From assembly GCA_017537045.1 (NCBI GenBank), contig JAFYLN010000132.1, positions 1 through 52,142 on the forward strand: DNA of 52,142 nucleotides, in the 5' to 3' direction. The translations under genes were made by a program, and so were the position numbers. Positions 23,623 to 32,542 of the stretch are shown here, piece by piece (position 1 is the stretch's first letter; the number at the start of each line of letters is the position of its first letter). This DNA comes from Oscillospiraceae bacterium. GTDB lineage: Bacteria; Bacillota_A; Clostridia; Oscillospirales; Oscillospiraceae. Under the pieces are notes generated by a model that was not told the origin of the DNA, searched no databases, and saw only the letters and a program-made list of their open reading frames with translations.

Positions 23623-26600
23623 TTACTTGAAGTACTTCACAGCAGCTTCGAACATGCGGATATCGTACTGGCCGGGAACATTCTTGTACAGACCCTTGCC
23701 AATACGCTCGCTGTGGCCCATCTTGCCGAAGACACGGCCGTCAGGAGAGGTGATACCCTCGATGGCACACAGGGAACCATTGGGATTGAAGTCGATGTCT
23801 GCAGTGGCCTTGCCATCCAAATCCACATACTGGGTTGCAATCTGACCGTTTGCTGCCAGCTTTGCAATCAGCTCGGGGGAAGCAAAGAACTTGCCTTCGC
23901 CGTGGGAGATGGGCACATTTACGATGTCACCCACATTCATCAGGCTCAGCCAGGGACTCATGGTGGAGGCAATGCGGGTGTGGACGATGCGGCTCTGGTG
24001 GCGGCTGATGTTGTTGAAGGTCAGCGTGGGACAGGTTTCATCGGTGTCGATGATCTTACCGTAGGGAACCAGACCCAGCTTGATCAGCGCCTGGAAGCCA
24101 TTGCAGATACCGCACATCAGGCCATCGCGGCTGTCCAGCAGTTCGGTGACAGCTTCCTTGACAGCAGCATTGCGGAAGAATGCGGTAATGAACTTTGCAG
24201 AGCCGTCAGGCTCGTCACCGCCGGAGAAGCCGCCGGGAATGAAGATCATCTGAGAATCAGCAACCTTGGCGGAGAATTCCTCCACGCTCTTGGCAACTGC
24301 ATCGGCAGTCAGATTGCGAACCACGAAGATTTCGGCCTCTGCACCAGCATTTTCCACAGCCCGGGCGGAGTCGTACTCACAGTTGGTGCCGGGGAATACG
24401 GGAATCAGCACCTTGGGCTTTGCGACCTTTACAGTGGGTGCGATGCTGCACTTGCCGTCAAAGGAGAAGGTGGGGATTTCGCCCTTATCTTCCTTGGCAT
24501 GGACAGGATAAACATCTTCCAGAACGCCTGCATTCAGCGCGTACAGCTCGTCAATGGTTGCGCAATCAGCGCCCAGAGCAATGACGGCTTCGGCAGTGGT
24601 TTCACCGATCCTGGTTGCGCCGGGAATCACAACATCCTCTGTCAGCTCTGCAACGAGGTAGCCATAGAAAGGCAGATGCCAGTTTTCAGCCAGTCCGGTG
24701 CAGCTCTTGAAACCGATGTGGTTGCCAAAGGACATCTTCATGACAGCTTCACCGATGCCGTGCTCTACAGCCCATGCGGCCTTGACTTTACCCCGAAGGG
24801 ACAGGTTGTGCAGTGCCTCCCATGCAGCTTTCAGGCTGCCAGCGCCTTCACCGGCAGATCCGAAAACATAAACGGGATGGCCTGCTTCCTTGAATTCGGG
24901 AGTGATCACGTCGTTCTTGTTGATGGGTGCGATGGCGAAGGAGATCAGCGTGGGGGGAACATCCTTATCGAGGAAAGAACCGGACATGGAGTCCTTGCCG
25001 CCGATGGCAGCAGCACCCAGCTCCAGCTGTGCATCCAGTGCACCCAGCAGAGCGGCAAAGGGCTTGCCCCAGCGGACGGGTTCGTTTCTCAGCTTCTCGA
25101 AGAACTCCTGCAGGGTCAGGTATGCCAGACGGTAGTCACAGCCGGCAGCAACCAGCTTGGCAACAGAGTTGTAGATGGAAGCGTGTGCGCCGGTGTAGGG
25201 ATCGATAGACAGCTGGTCGGGATCACAGCCCCAGCTGAAAACGCTGGCCTGATCGGTTTCCTGGCCGGGCAGGACGGGCAGAACGGCAGCCATGGACTGG
25301 GCGGGGGTCAGCTGGCGCTTGCCGCCGAAGGGCATGATTACAGAGCCGGCACCGATGGTGGCATCGAAGCGCTCTACCAGACCTCTCTGGCTGGCGGTCT
25401 TCAGGTCAGCTGCCATTTCACGCAGGGAGGTGTACAGGGGCTTGCTCAGGGAAGACCGGTCCTTTTCGGTGACTTCCACGGCGGTGTGCTTCACGGCACC
25501 GTTGGTGTCCAGGAAAGCACGGCTCAGGTTTGCAATGGTCTGACCTTTCCAGTTCATGACCATGCGCTCTTCCTCAGTGACCACGGCAACGCGGTAGGCT
25601 TCCAGGTTTTCTGCTTCTGCATGGGCAATGAACTTGTCAGCATCCTCAGCAGCGACAACCACAGCCATACGCTCCTGAGATTCGGAAATAGCAATTTCGG
25701 TACCGTCCAGACCGTCGTACTTTTTGCGGACGGCATCCAGATCGATCTTCAGGCCGGGAGCCAGCTCGCCGATGGCGACGGAAACACCGCCTGCGCCGAA
25801 GTCGTTGCAGCGCTTGATCAGACGGGTGACTTCACTGTTCCGGAACAGACGCTGGATTTTGCGCTCCTCGGGGGCGTTACCCTTCTGGACTTCGGAAGCC
25901 ATGGTGGTCAGGGACTTCATGTTGTGGCTCTTGGAGGAGCCGGTTGCACCACCGATGCCGTCACGGCCGGTACGGCCGCCCAGCAGGACGATCACATCGC
26001 CGGGTGCGGGACGCTCGCGGCGGACATTGTAAGCGGGAGCAGCAGCCACCACAGCGCCGCATTCCAGACGCTTGGCAACATAGCCTTCATGGTACATTTC
26101 AGCAACGTGGCCGGTGGCAAGGCCGATCTGGTTGCCGTAGGAGGAATAGCCTGCGGCAGCAGTCTGGCAGATTTTTCTCTGGGGCAGCTTGCCGGGCAGG
26201 GTCTCTGCTAGCGTCTTTCTGGGATCGCCTGCACCGGTGACGCGCATGGCCTGATGGACATAGGCACGGCCGGACAGGGGATCGCGGATACAGCCGCCGA
26301 TACAGGTAGCGGCACCGCCGAAGGGCTCAATCTCGGTGGGATGGTTATGCGTCTCGTTCTTGAACATCAGCAGCCAGTCCTGATCTTCACCGTTGACAGT
26401 AGCGGTCACATGAATGGAGCAGGCGTTGATCTCTTCGCTCTCATCCAGTTCGGGCAGCAGACCGCGCTTCTTCAGGGTCTTGGCGCCGATGGTGGCAATA
26501 TCCATCAATGTCTGGGGACGTGCGGCGGCCTTCTCTTCGCCGTAAACTTCCACGCGGGCGGCCAGATACCGCTCGTAAGCAGCCTGCACAGCGGGATCGT

Positions 26601-27312
26601 CAATGCGGACATTGTCGATATGGGTGGAGAAAGTGGTATGACGGCAGTGGTCGGACCAGTAGGTATCGACCACGCGGATTTCCGTAATGGTGGGATCGCG
26701 CTTTTCTTCGGTGCAGAAGTAGTTCTGCAGGAATTTCAGATCGTCCAGATCCATGGCAAGACCCAGTTTGTCCAGCAGGTCAGCCAGAACGGTTTCGTCC
26801 ATGGCGGTGAAGCCTTCCACGGTTGCAACACTCTGGGGAGCGGCATAGGTTGCGGCCAGAGTTTCGGGCAGTTCCAGAGATGCTTCGCGGCTCTCCACAG
26901 CATTGATGACATGCTTCTTGAAAGCGGCAATATTCTCCTCGGTCAGATTGCCATACAGGGCATAGACCTTTGCAGTGCGGATCAGAGGACGGTCACCCTG
27001 GGAAATGATCTGAATGCACTGGGCAGCAGAGTCAGCGCGCTGATCAAACTGGCCGGGCAGTGCTTCCACGGCAAAAACATAAGCACCGGGCAGTTCCACG
27101 GATGTGGTGGCAATATCCAGCTGGGGCTCGGAGAAAACAGTGCCGACAGCATAATTGAACAGCTCCCCGGTGATGTTTTCTGCATCATAGCGGTTAAACA
27201 GGCGGATATTCTCCAGTCCCTCAATGCCCAGCAGATTTTTAGCTTCACTCAGAAGTCCGCGGGCTTCATTGTCCAGACCGGCCTTCTTTTCAACAAAAAT
27301 ACGATAAACCAT
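23623..27312 (-). CDS. purL: Phosphoribosylformylglycinamidine synthase (single chain)
   Basis: 1229 residues. Converts FGAR, glutamine and ATP to FGAM (fourth step of purine synthesis). The PurS-like and synthase domains occupy about 1-960 (DTYWSDHCRHTTF, NHPTEIEPFGGAATCIGGCIRD). A PurQ-like class I amidotransferase domain begins at about 968 (VLIPVFPGTNCEYDSARA), with nucleophile Cys1070 in GICNGF and triad His1200/Glu1202 in GHSE. So the glutaminase here is complete, in contrast to PurF of the same operon. The large fused form explains the absence of separate purS and purQ genes. It is the last gene of the operon, 13 bases after purD. Confidence 0.97.
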   Translation of the reverse strand: MVYRIFVEKKAGLDNEARGLLSEAKNLLGIEGLENIRLFNRYDAENITGELFNYAVGTVFSEPQLDIATTSVELPGAYVFAVEALPGQFDQRADSAAQCIQIISQGDRPLIRTAKVYALYGNLTEENIAAFKKHVINAVESREASLELPETLAATYAAPQSVATVEGFTAMDETVLADLLDKLGLAMDLDDLKFLQNYFCTEEKRDPTITEIRVVDTYWSDHCRHTTFSTHIDNVRIDDPAVQAAYERYLAARVEVYGEEKAAARPQTLMDIATIGAKTLKKRGLLPELDESEEINACSIHVTATVNGEDQDWLLMFKNETHNHPTEIEPFGGAATCIGGCIRDPLSGRAYVHQAMRVTGAGDPRKTLAETLPGKLPQRKICQTAAAGYSSYGNQIGLATGHVAEMYHEGYVAKRLECGAVVAAAPAYNVRRERPAPGDVIVLLGGRTGRDGIGGATGSSKSHNMKSLTTMASEVQKGNAPEERKIQRLFRNSEVTRLIKRCNDFGAGGVSVAIGELAPGLKIDLDAVRKKYDGLDGTEIAISESQERMAVVVAAEDADKFIAHAEAENLEAYRVAVVTEEERMVMNWKGQTIANLSRAFLDTNGAVKHTAVEVTEKDRSSLSKPLYTSLREMAADLKTASQRGLVERFDATIGAGSVIMPFGGKRQLTPAQSMAAVLPVLPGQETDQASVFSWGCDPDQLSIDPYTGAHASIYNSVAKLVAAGCDYRLAYLTLQEFFEKLRNEPVRWGKPFAALLGALDAQLELGAAAIGGKDSMSGSFLDKDVPPTLISFAIAPINKNDVITPEFKEAGHPVYVFGSAGEGAGSLKAAWEALHNLSLRGKVKAAWAVEHGIGEAVMKMSFGNHIGFKSCTGLAENWHLPFYGYLVAELTEDVVIPGATRIGETTAEAVIALGADCATIDELYALNAGVLEDVYPVHAKEDKGEIPTFSFDGKCSIAPTVKVAKPKVLIPVFPGTNCEYDSARAVENAGAEAEIFVVRNLTADAVAKSVEEFSAKVADSQMIFIPGGFSGGDEPDGSAKFITAFFRNAAVKEAVTELLDSRDGLMCGICNGFQALIKLGLVPYGKIIDTDETCPTLTFNNISRHQSRIVHTRIASTMSPWLSLMNVGDIVNVPISHGEGKFFASPELIAKLAANGQIATQYVDLDGKATADIDFNPNGSLCAIEGITSPDGRVFGKMGHSERIGKGLYKNVPGQYDIRMFEAAVKYFK

Positions 27313-27325
27313 GGCTGTCTCCTCT

Positions 27326-28591
27326 TTACTTCAGTGCCAGCAGTGCACGCTGGCCGATATCGGACCGGCGGTAAGCACCTTCAAATTTTACTCCATCGGA
27401 CAGGCGGTAGGCTTCCTTGATGGCATCTTCCAGAGAACCGGCGATTGCGGTAGTACCGGTAACGCGGCCGCCGGAGGTCACAAGAACGCCATCCTTTACA
27501 GCACCGCCGGCCACATAGGTCGCTGCGGCAGCCTCTTCCGTCATGGTGATCTCAAAGCCCTTCTTGTAGCTGGTGGGATAACCATTGGATGCCAGAATGA
27601 CGCAGCAGGCATGCTTGCCTGCGAACTTGACTTCGGTTTCTGCCAGTGTACCGTTGGTGCAGGCGCGCATGATGGTCAGCAGGTCGCTTTCCAGCAGGGG
27701 CAGCACCACCTGTGTTTCGGGATCGCCGAAACGGCAGTTGTACTCGATGACCTTGGGTCCCTTGGGGGTGATCATCAGGCCGAAATACAGGCAGCCTTTG
27801 AAGGTGCGGTTTTCGGCATTCATGGCGGCGATGGTGGGCAGGAAAATCTCTTCCATGCAGCGGGCGGCCACAGCATCGGTGTAGTAGGGATTGGGGGCGA
27901 TGGTGCCCATGCCGCCGGTATTCAGGCCGGTGTCATTGTCACCGATGCGCTTGTGATCCATGGAGGAGACCATGGGCTTGACGACCTTACCGTCGGTAAA
28001 GGCCAGAACGGAAACCTCAGGACCGGTCAGGAACTCTTCAATAACGACCCGGGAACCGGATTTGCCGAAGATACCGCCCTCCATCATATCACGGACAGCA
28101 TTTCTAGCTTCCTCGCGGGTCTGGGCGATGATAACGCCCTTGCCCAGTGCCAGACCATCGGCCTTAATGACGGTGGGGATGGGGGCGGATTCCAGATAGG
28201 CAAGCGCCTTGTCCATCTCCTCGAATACTTCATATTCGGCAGTGGGGATGCCGTACTTCTTCATCAGGTTCTTGGAGAAGACCTTGCTGCCCTCAATGAT
28301 GGCAGCGCAGGCCCGGGGACCGAAGCAGGGAATGCCCTTTTCTTCCAGTGCGTCTACGCAGCCCAGAACCAGAGGATCATCGGGTGCGACAACGGCGTAA
28401 TCGATCTTGTTTTCGACTGCGAAGGACACAATCTTCTCGATTTCGGTTGCACCAATGGCAACGCAGGTAGCATCCTGTGCAATGCCGCCGTTGCCGGGAA
28501 GCGCAAAGATGGTCTCTACGCCGGGATTTTTCTTCAGGGAGCGGATGATGGCATGTTCACGGCCACCGCCGCCGACCACGAGCAGTTTCAT
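27326..28591 (-). CDS. purD: Phosphoribosylamine-glycine ligase
   Basis: 421 residues, the standard length. Joins 5-phosphoribosylamine to glycine with ATP (second step of purine synthesis). The N-terminal MKLLVVGGGGREHAI motif, the ATP-grasp region (VIKADGLALGKGVIIAQ, about 138-155) and the metal-binding EYNCRFGDPETQ (about 282-293) are all intact. AGGTAACTT-type Shine-Dalgarno signals precede the ATG. A 130-bp family C repeat separates it from purH upstream, without an evident terminator. Confidence 0.97.
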   Translation of the reverse strand: MKLLVVGGGGREHAIIRSLKKNPGVETIFALPGNGGIAQDATCVAIGATEIEKIVSFAVENKIDYAVVAPDDPLVLGCVDALEEKGIPCFGPRACAAIIEGSKVFSKNLMKKYGIPTAEYEVFEEMDKALAYLESAPIPTVIKADGLALGKGVIIAQTREEARNAVRDMMEGGIFGKSGSRVVIEEFLTGPEVSVLAFTDGKVVKPMVSSMDHKRIGDNDTGLNTGGMGTIAPNPYYTDAVAARCMEEIFLPTIAAMNAENRTFKGCLYFGLMITPKGPKVIEYNCRFGDPETQVVLPLLESDLLTIMRACTNGTLAETEVKFAGKHACCVILASNGYPTSYKKGFEITMTEEAAAATYVAGGAVKDGVLVTSGGRVTGTTAIAGSLEDAIKEAYRLSDGVKFEGAYRRSDIGQRALLALK

Positions 28592-28618
28592 AAGTTACCT
28601 CCAAAAGATGGGGATTTT

Positions 28619-28748
28619 CTGCGGCCAAAGGCCGCCTTGGCTCTCCCGTTGGGAGAACTGGCACGCCGAAGGCGTGACTGAGAGGGGACACCCTCTCCGA
28701 CCTCGCTGCGCTCGGCCACCTCTCCCAAAGGGAGAGGCAAGGGGCTGT
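28619..28748. repeat. Family C palindromic repeat inside the pur operon
   Basis: A GC-rich block with nested palindromes: CTCTCCCGTTGGGAGA, CACGCCGAAGGCGTG, and CCTCTCCCAAAGGGAGAGG, plus CTCGCTGCGCTCGGCCACCT. It resembles widespread dispersed repeats of Clostridia. It occupies the whole gap between purH and purD and would be transcribed as a stable hairpin. Confidence 0.75.
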
Positions 28749-28749
28749 A

Positions 28750-29934
28750 TCAATGATGGAAGAGTCTCATACCGGTGAAGGCCATGACGATGCCGTTCTT
28801 GTCGCACTCTTCAATGACCAGATCATCGCGGATGGAGCCGCCGGGCTCTGCGATGTACTTGACACCGGATGCAACACCGCGCTTGACGGAGTCGGCGAAG
28901 GGGAAGAATGCGTCGGAACCCAGTGCCACAGCATCACGGGAATCCAGCCATGCGCGCTTCTCCCCGGCTGTCAGAGGCTCGGGACGGACGGTAAAGTAGT
29001 TTTGCCAGATGCCCTCTGCGCAGACATCTTCCTCGTTGCCGTTGATGTAGCCGTCGATGACGTTGTCACGGCCGGGACGACCCAGGTCGGGGCGGAAGGG
29101 CAGGCTCAGCGTCTTGGGATGCTGGCGCAGGAACCAGGTATCGGCCTTGCCGCCGGCAAGACGCACACAGTGCACGCGACTCTGCTGGCCGGCACCCACA
29201 CCAATGGCCTGACCGTCGTAAGCAAAGCAGACAGAATTACTCTGGGTGTATTTCAGGGTGATCAGGGAAACAATCAGGTCGATCTTCGCGCTTTCGGGCA
29301 GTTCTTTGTTGGCGGTGACGATGTTCTGAAGCAGATGCTCACCGATCTTGAAGTTATTGCGGCCCTGTTCAAAGGTGATGCCGAAAATCTGCTTGCGCTC
29401 CTGTGCGTCGGGAACATAGTCGGGATCGATCTTGACCACATTGTAGCCACCCTTGCGCTTGGCCTTCAGAATAGCCAGGGCTTCATCGGTATAGCCGGGA
29501 GCGATGACACCATCGGAGACCTCGGGAGCGATCAGCTTGGCGGTCATCTCGTCGCAGACATCGGATAGAGCGACCCAGTCGCCGAAGGAGCACAGGCGGT
29601 CAGCACCCCGGGCACGGACGTAAGCGCAGGCCAGAGGATTCCCGTCCAGACCTTCCACATCTTCCACGAAGCAAGCCTTCTTCAGTTCCAGGGGCAGAAC
29701 CTTACCAACAGCGGCAGAGGTGGGGGAAACATGCTTGAAGGAGGTGGCACAAGCCATACCGGTAGCTTCCTTCAGCTCCTTGACCAGTTGCCAGGAGTTC
29801 AGGGCATCCATGAAGTTGATGTAGCCGGGGCGGCCGTTCAGAATTTCGATGGGCAGCTCGCTGCCATCGTGCATATACAGGGAAGCAGGCTTCTGGTTGG
29901 GATTGCAGCCGTACTTCAGTTCAAAAGTTTTCAT
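28750..29934 (-). CDS. purH: AICAR formyltransferase, stand-alone
   Basis: 394 residues from the ATG at 29934 (AAAGGAGATAG upstream); the open frame extends further but into the purO coding region. This is the AICAR transformylase half of PurH only: KYGCNPNQKPASLY, ILNGRPGYINFMDALNSWQLVKEL, and the catalytic Lys-His pair in SFKHVSPTSAA (usually KHxNPxG). It transfers a formyl group from 10-formyl-THF to AICAR. The cyclohydrolase (MGS-like) half of bifunctional PurH is missing, and its role is taken by the purO-type gene directly upstream. Stand-alone forms are known in Clostridia. ADSVKRGVASGVKYIAEPGGSIRD near the C-terminus is also typical. Confidence 0.93.
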   Translation of the reverse strand: MKTFELKYGCNPNQKPASLYMHDGSELPIEILNGRPGYINFMDALNSWQLVKELKEATGMACATSFKHVSPTSAAVGKVLPLELKKACFVEDVEGLDGNPLACAYVRARGADRLCSFGDWVALSDVCDEMTAKLIAPEVSDGVIAPGYTDEALAILKAKRKGGYNVVKIDPDYVPDAQERKQIFGITFEQGRNNFKIGEHLLQNIVTANKELPESAKIDLIVSLITLKYTQSNSVCFAYDGQAIGVGAGQQSRVHCVRLAGGKADTWFLRQHPKTLSLPFRPDLGRPGRDNVIDGYINGNEEDVCAEGIWQNYFTVRPEPLTAGEKRAWLDSRDAVALGSDAFFPFADSVKRGVASGVKYIAEPGGSIRDDLVIEECDKNGIVMAFTGMRLFHH

Positions 29935-29951
29935 TTTGTTTCTATCTCCTT

Positions 29952-30665
29952 TTAGCAGTGCTTGTTGACGATCCGCTGCTCCACTGCGCGGGTGTGGAGA
30001 TCGGTGTAACGGACAAAGAGGGAAATCTTGTTGTTCTCGTTCAGATTGCTCCACAGCTCGGTGGTGAACGCATCAATGTCAGCGGGGATCTCAACGCGCT
30101 CGGGCTCACCCTGGAAGGTGGGAATCACGGGAGTGCCGTCGCAGACATAGGTGTGCAGGAAGTGACCCAGACCGGCAGTTGCGGGATATTCCCAGAAGAA
30201 GCGGGCGCAGGCATGACCCTCGGGGTCAGCGGCTTTCAAAATGGACATCTTATAGGAGCCGTCGTTTGCCTGAATGCCGGAGATGCGGGGAGTCCAGTTG
30301 GGGCCGTCGTCTTCAAACATACGGGTACGCAGGGCGGCTTCCCAGCTTTCGCCCTTGGCAAGGTATTCCCAGATGGTATCGGTCTGGTCGCCGTTGGTGA
30401 CGATCAGGCCGTTGCCTGCCTCACGCACGGGATGGTAGATGATCAGGTGAGGATCCTTCATCAGTGCGGGATCATGAGCCTCGGTGCGGATACCGTCCTT
30501 CTCTTCAATAAAGACGCGGTTGCGGGAGTTGACGGAGCGGCCCATGATGAAGTAGGCGGCGACAGCCTTGCTGCCGTCAGGGGTAACACCGAGAACGATG
30601 CCGCGGCCGGGATAGGTATTGTTAGCGAGCTTTTCGCTCATAGAACCGATTTCATAGACGTTCAT
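29952..30665 (-). CDS. purO: IMP cyclohydrolase, PurO type
   Basis: 237 residues. It belongs to the archaeal-type IMP cyclohydrolase family (PurO), which closes FAICAR to IMP, the last step of the pathway. The N-terminal YPGRGIVLGVTPDG and the NSRNRVF segment are typical. Position between purN and a formyltransferase that lacks the usual cyclohydrolase domain fits this function. Its ATG directly abuts the purN stop, with the ribosome-binding site AAGGAGAAT inside the end of purN, so translation is coupled. Confidence 0.9.
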   Translation of the reverse strand: MNVYEIGSMSEKLANNTYPGRGIVLGVTPDGSKAVAAYFIMGRSVNSRNRVFIEEKDGIRTEAHDPALMKDPHLIIYHPVREAGNGLIVTNGDQTDTIWEYLAKGESWEAALRTRMFEDDGPNWTPRISGIQANDGSYKMSILKAADPEGHACARFFWEYPATAGLGHFLHTYVCDGTPVIPTFQGEPERVEIPADIDAFTTELWSNLNENNKISLFVRYTDLHTRAVEQRIVNKHC

Positions 30666-31301
30666 TTAAACATTCTCCTTAATTTTTACGATGCGGCCTT
30701 CCACGGAAAGTCTATCCTGACAGAACAACGCAACAGCACGAGGCAGTGCAATCCATTCGCCCTGTTCCATGATGCGCCTTTGCAGTGTTTCCGGGGTGTC
30801 GCCGGGAAGAATGGTAACAGGCTCCTGTGCAATAATGGGACCGCCGTCACATTCTTCTGTGACGAAGTGAACAGTCGCACCGGAAACTTTGACACCGTAT
30901 TTCAGTGCTTCCTCATGAACCCGCAGGCCATAATAGCCCTTGCCGCAGAAAGAGGGGATCAGGGCAGGATGCACATTCATGATGGCGTTGGGGTAGGCTT
31001 CAATCAGTTCCTCTGTAAAGATGGTCATACAACCTGCCAACACGACCAGATTAATCTTCAACTTCTGCAGCATTTTGACCAGCGCAGCGGTCATTGCGGG
31101 AACGGATTCAAAATTCTTGCGGGGCAGGACGAAGCCATCGATGCCTGCCTTGGCTGCCCGCTCCAGTGCATAAGCACCGCTTTTGGTGGAGATAACAGCG
31201 GCAATTTCACCGCCGCCCAGTTCACCGCGGGCTTGTGCATCGATCAGCGCCTGCAGGTTGGTGCCGCCGCCGGAAACCAGAACAGCAATTCTCTTGCTCA
31301 T
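30666..31301 (-). CDS. purN: Phosphoribosylglycinamide formyltransferase
   Basis: 211 residues. Transfers formyl from 10-formyl-THF to GAR (third step). [16 protein letters not shown] at the N-terminus, [10 protein letters not shown] (catalytic Asn and His) and [16 protein letters not shown] (catalytic Asp) are all present. The start overlaps the end of purM by four bases (ATGA), and the stop abuts purO. No purT-type formate-dependent enzyme is seen. Confidence 0.97.
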   Translation of the reverse strand: MSKRIAVLVSGGGTNLQALIDAQARGELGGGEIAAVISTKSGAYALERAAKAGIDGFVLPRKNFESVPAMTAALVKMLQKLKINLVVLAGCMTIFTEELIEAYPNAIMNVHPALIPSFCGKGYYGLRVHEEALKYGVKVSGATVHFVTEECDGGPIIAQEPVTILPGDTPETLQRRIMEQGEWIALPRAVALFCQDRLSVEGRIVKIKENV

Positions 31302-32350
31302 TCCAGGATCACCTTTTCTTCGCCCTTGATAATGGAGCCGATGACGTAAGCGGTCTCACCGTTTGCGGTCAGAATCTCCAGAGCGGTCTGAACCTGCTCA
31401 GCGGGAACCACCACGCTCATGCCAACGCCCATGTTGTAGGTGTTGAACATATCGCGTTCGGGAACGTTGCCCCACTGGGCAATCAGGTCAAAGATAGGCA
31501 GAACGCGGACAGCGCTCTTGTCGATCTTGGCGCACAGACCGTCGGGAATGGAACGGGGAATGTTTTCGTAGAAGCCGCCGCCGGTGATGTGGGAGATGCC
31601 CTTGACATCCACCTTTTCCAGCAGAGCCAGAATGGACTTGACGTAAATGCGGGTGGGAACCAGCAGAGCCTCTGCGATGGTCTTGCCGCCCAGCTCTTCA
31701 CGGGCTACATACAGCTCGGGGTTATTGTTGTCGATATCAAAAGCCTTGCGGCACAGGGAGAAGCCGTTGGAGTGGATGCCGGTAGAAGCCAGTGCAATCA
31801 CCACATCACCTTCTGCCATGCGCTCCTTGTCGATGATCTTCTTCTTGTCCACAATACCAACTGCAAAACCGGCCAGATCGTAGTCCTCCACGGGCATCAG
31901 GCCGGGATGCTCGGCAGTTTCGCCACCGATCAGGGCAGCGCCGGACTGAACGCAGCCCTCTGCCACACCGCCGACGATCTCAGCGATCTTCTCAGGAACG
32001 TTCTTGCCGCAGGCAATGTAGTCCAGGAAGAACAGGGGCTTTGCGCCGACGCAAATGATATCATTGACGCACATGGCAACAGCGTCGATGCCGATGGTGT
32101 CATGCTTATCCATCAGGATAGCCAGCTTGACCTTGGTGCCGCAGCCGTCGGTACCGGAAACCAGAACAGGCTCTTCCATACCGGCAATGGGCAGGCCGAA
32201 GCAGCCGCCGAAGCCGCCCACATCATCCAGACAGCCTTCGTTGCGGGTACGGGCAACATGTTTTTTCATCAGTTCCACAGCGCGGTAACCGGCGGTGATG
32301 TCAACACCGGCGGCAGCGTAGCTGGCAGACTGGGAATTCTTGTGATCCAT
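31298..32350 (-). CDS. purM: Phosphoribosylformylglycinamidine cyclo-ligase
   Basis: 350 residues, the normal length. Closes FGAM to AIR with ATP (fifth step). [16 protein letters not shown] near the N-terminus, [22 protein letters not shown] and GGETAEHPG are the conserved AIR synthetase motifs. AAAGGAGCTACAT-type signals precede the ATG. It is coupled to purN by a four-base overlap. A family D repeat separates it from purF upstream. Confidence 0.97.
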   Translation of the reverse strand: MDHKNSQSASYAAAGVDITAGYRAVELMKKHVARTRNEGCLDDVGGFGGCFGLPIAGMEEPVLVSGTDGCGTKVKLAILMDKHDTIGIDAVAMCVNDIICVGAKPLFFLDYIACGKNVPEKIAEIVGGVAEGCVQSGAALIGGETAEHPGLMPVEDYDLAGFAVGIVDKKKIIDKERMAEGDVVIALASTGIHSNGFSLCRKAFDIDNNNPELYVAREELGGKTIAEALLVPTRIYVKSILALLEKVDVKGISHITGGGFYENIPRSIPDGLCAKIDKSAVRVLPIFDLIAQWGNVPERDMFNTYNMGVGMSVVVPAEQVQTALEILTANGETAYVIGSIIKGEEKVILE

Positions 32351-32370
32351 AATTATGTAGCTCCTTTATT

Positions 32371-32536
32371 ACTTTGCGTCATTGCCAGGAGCGCGAAGCG
32401 CGACGTGGCAATCCCCAGAAAATTCCGAAAGCAGATGGGGATTCCAACGCCAGTGTGCTTTGCTCCGCGCTAAGAGCCGCGCTTTGCGCGGTTGCGCTCT
32501 GCACGCGCCTGCGGGCGCAGTGGCTCGGAATGACAT
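32371..32536. repeat. Family D repeat copy D1, inside the pur operon
   Basis: Ends GTCATTGCCAGGAGCGC and its near-complement GTGGCTCGGAATGACAT form imperfect inverted termini, with GCGACGTGGCAATC inside the left end. It fills the purF-purM gap. A second element of this type lies at 35574-35757. Confidence 0.75.
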
Positions 32537-32542
32537 AGTTAT

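Noticed and set aside
23713..26211. 832-residue plus-strand open frame antisense to purL, with further long frames antisense to purD, purH and the purM region
   Set aside because: These are shadow frames of strongly biased genes; purL has full-length domain support on the other strand.
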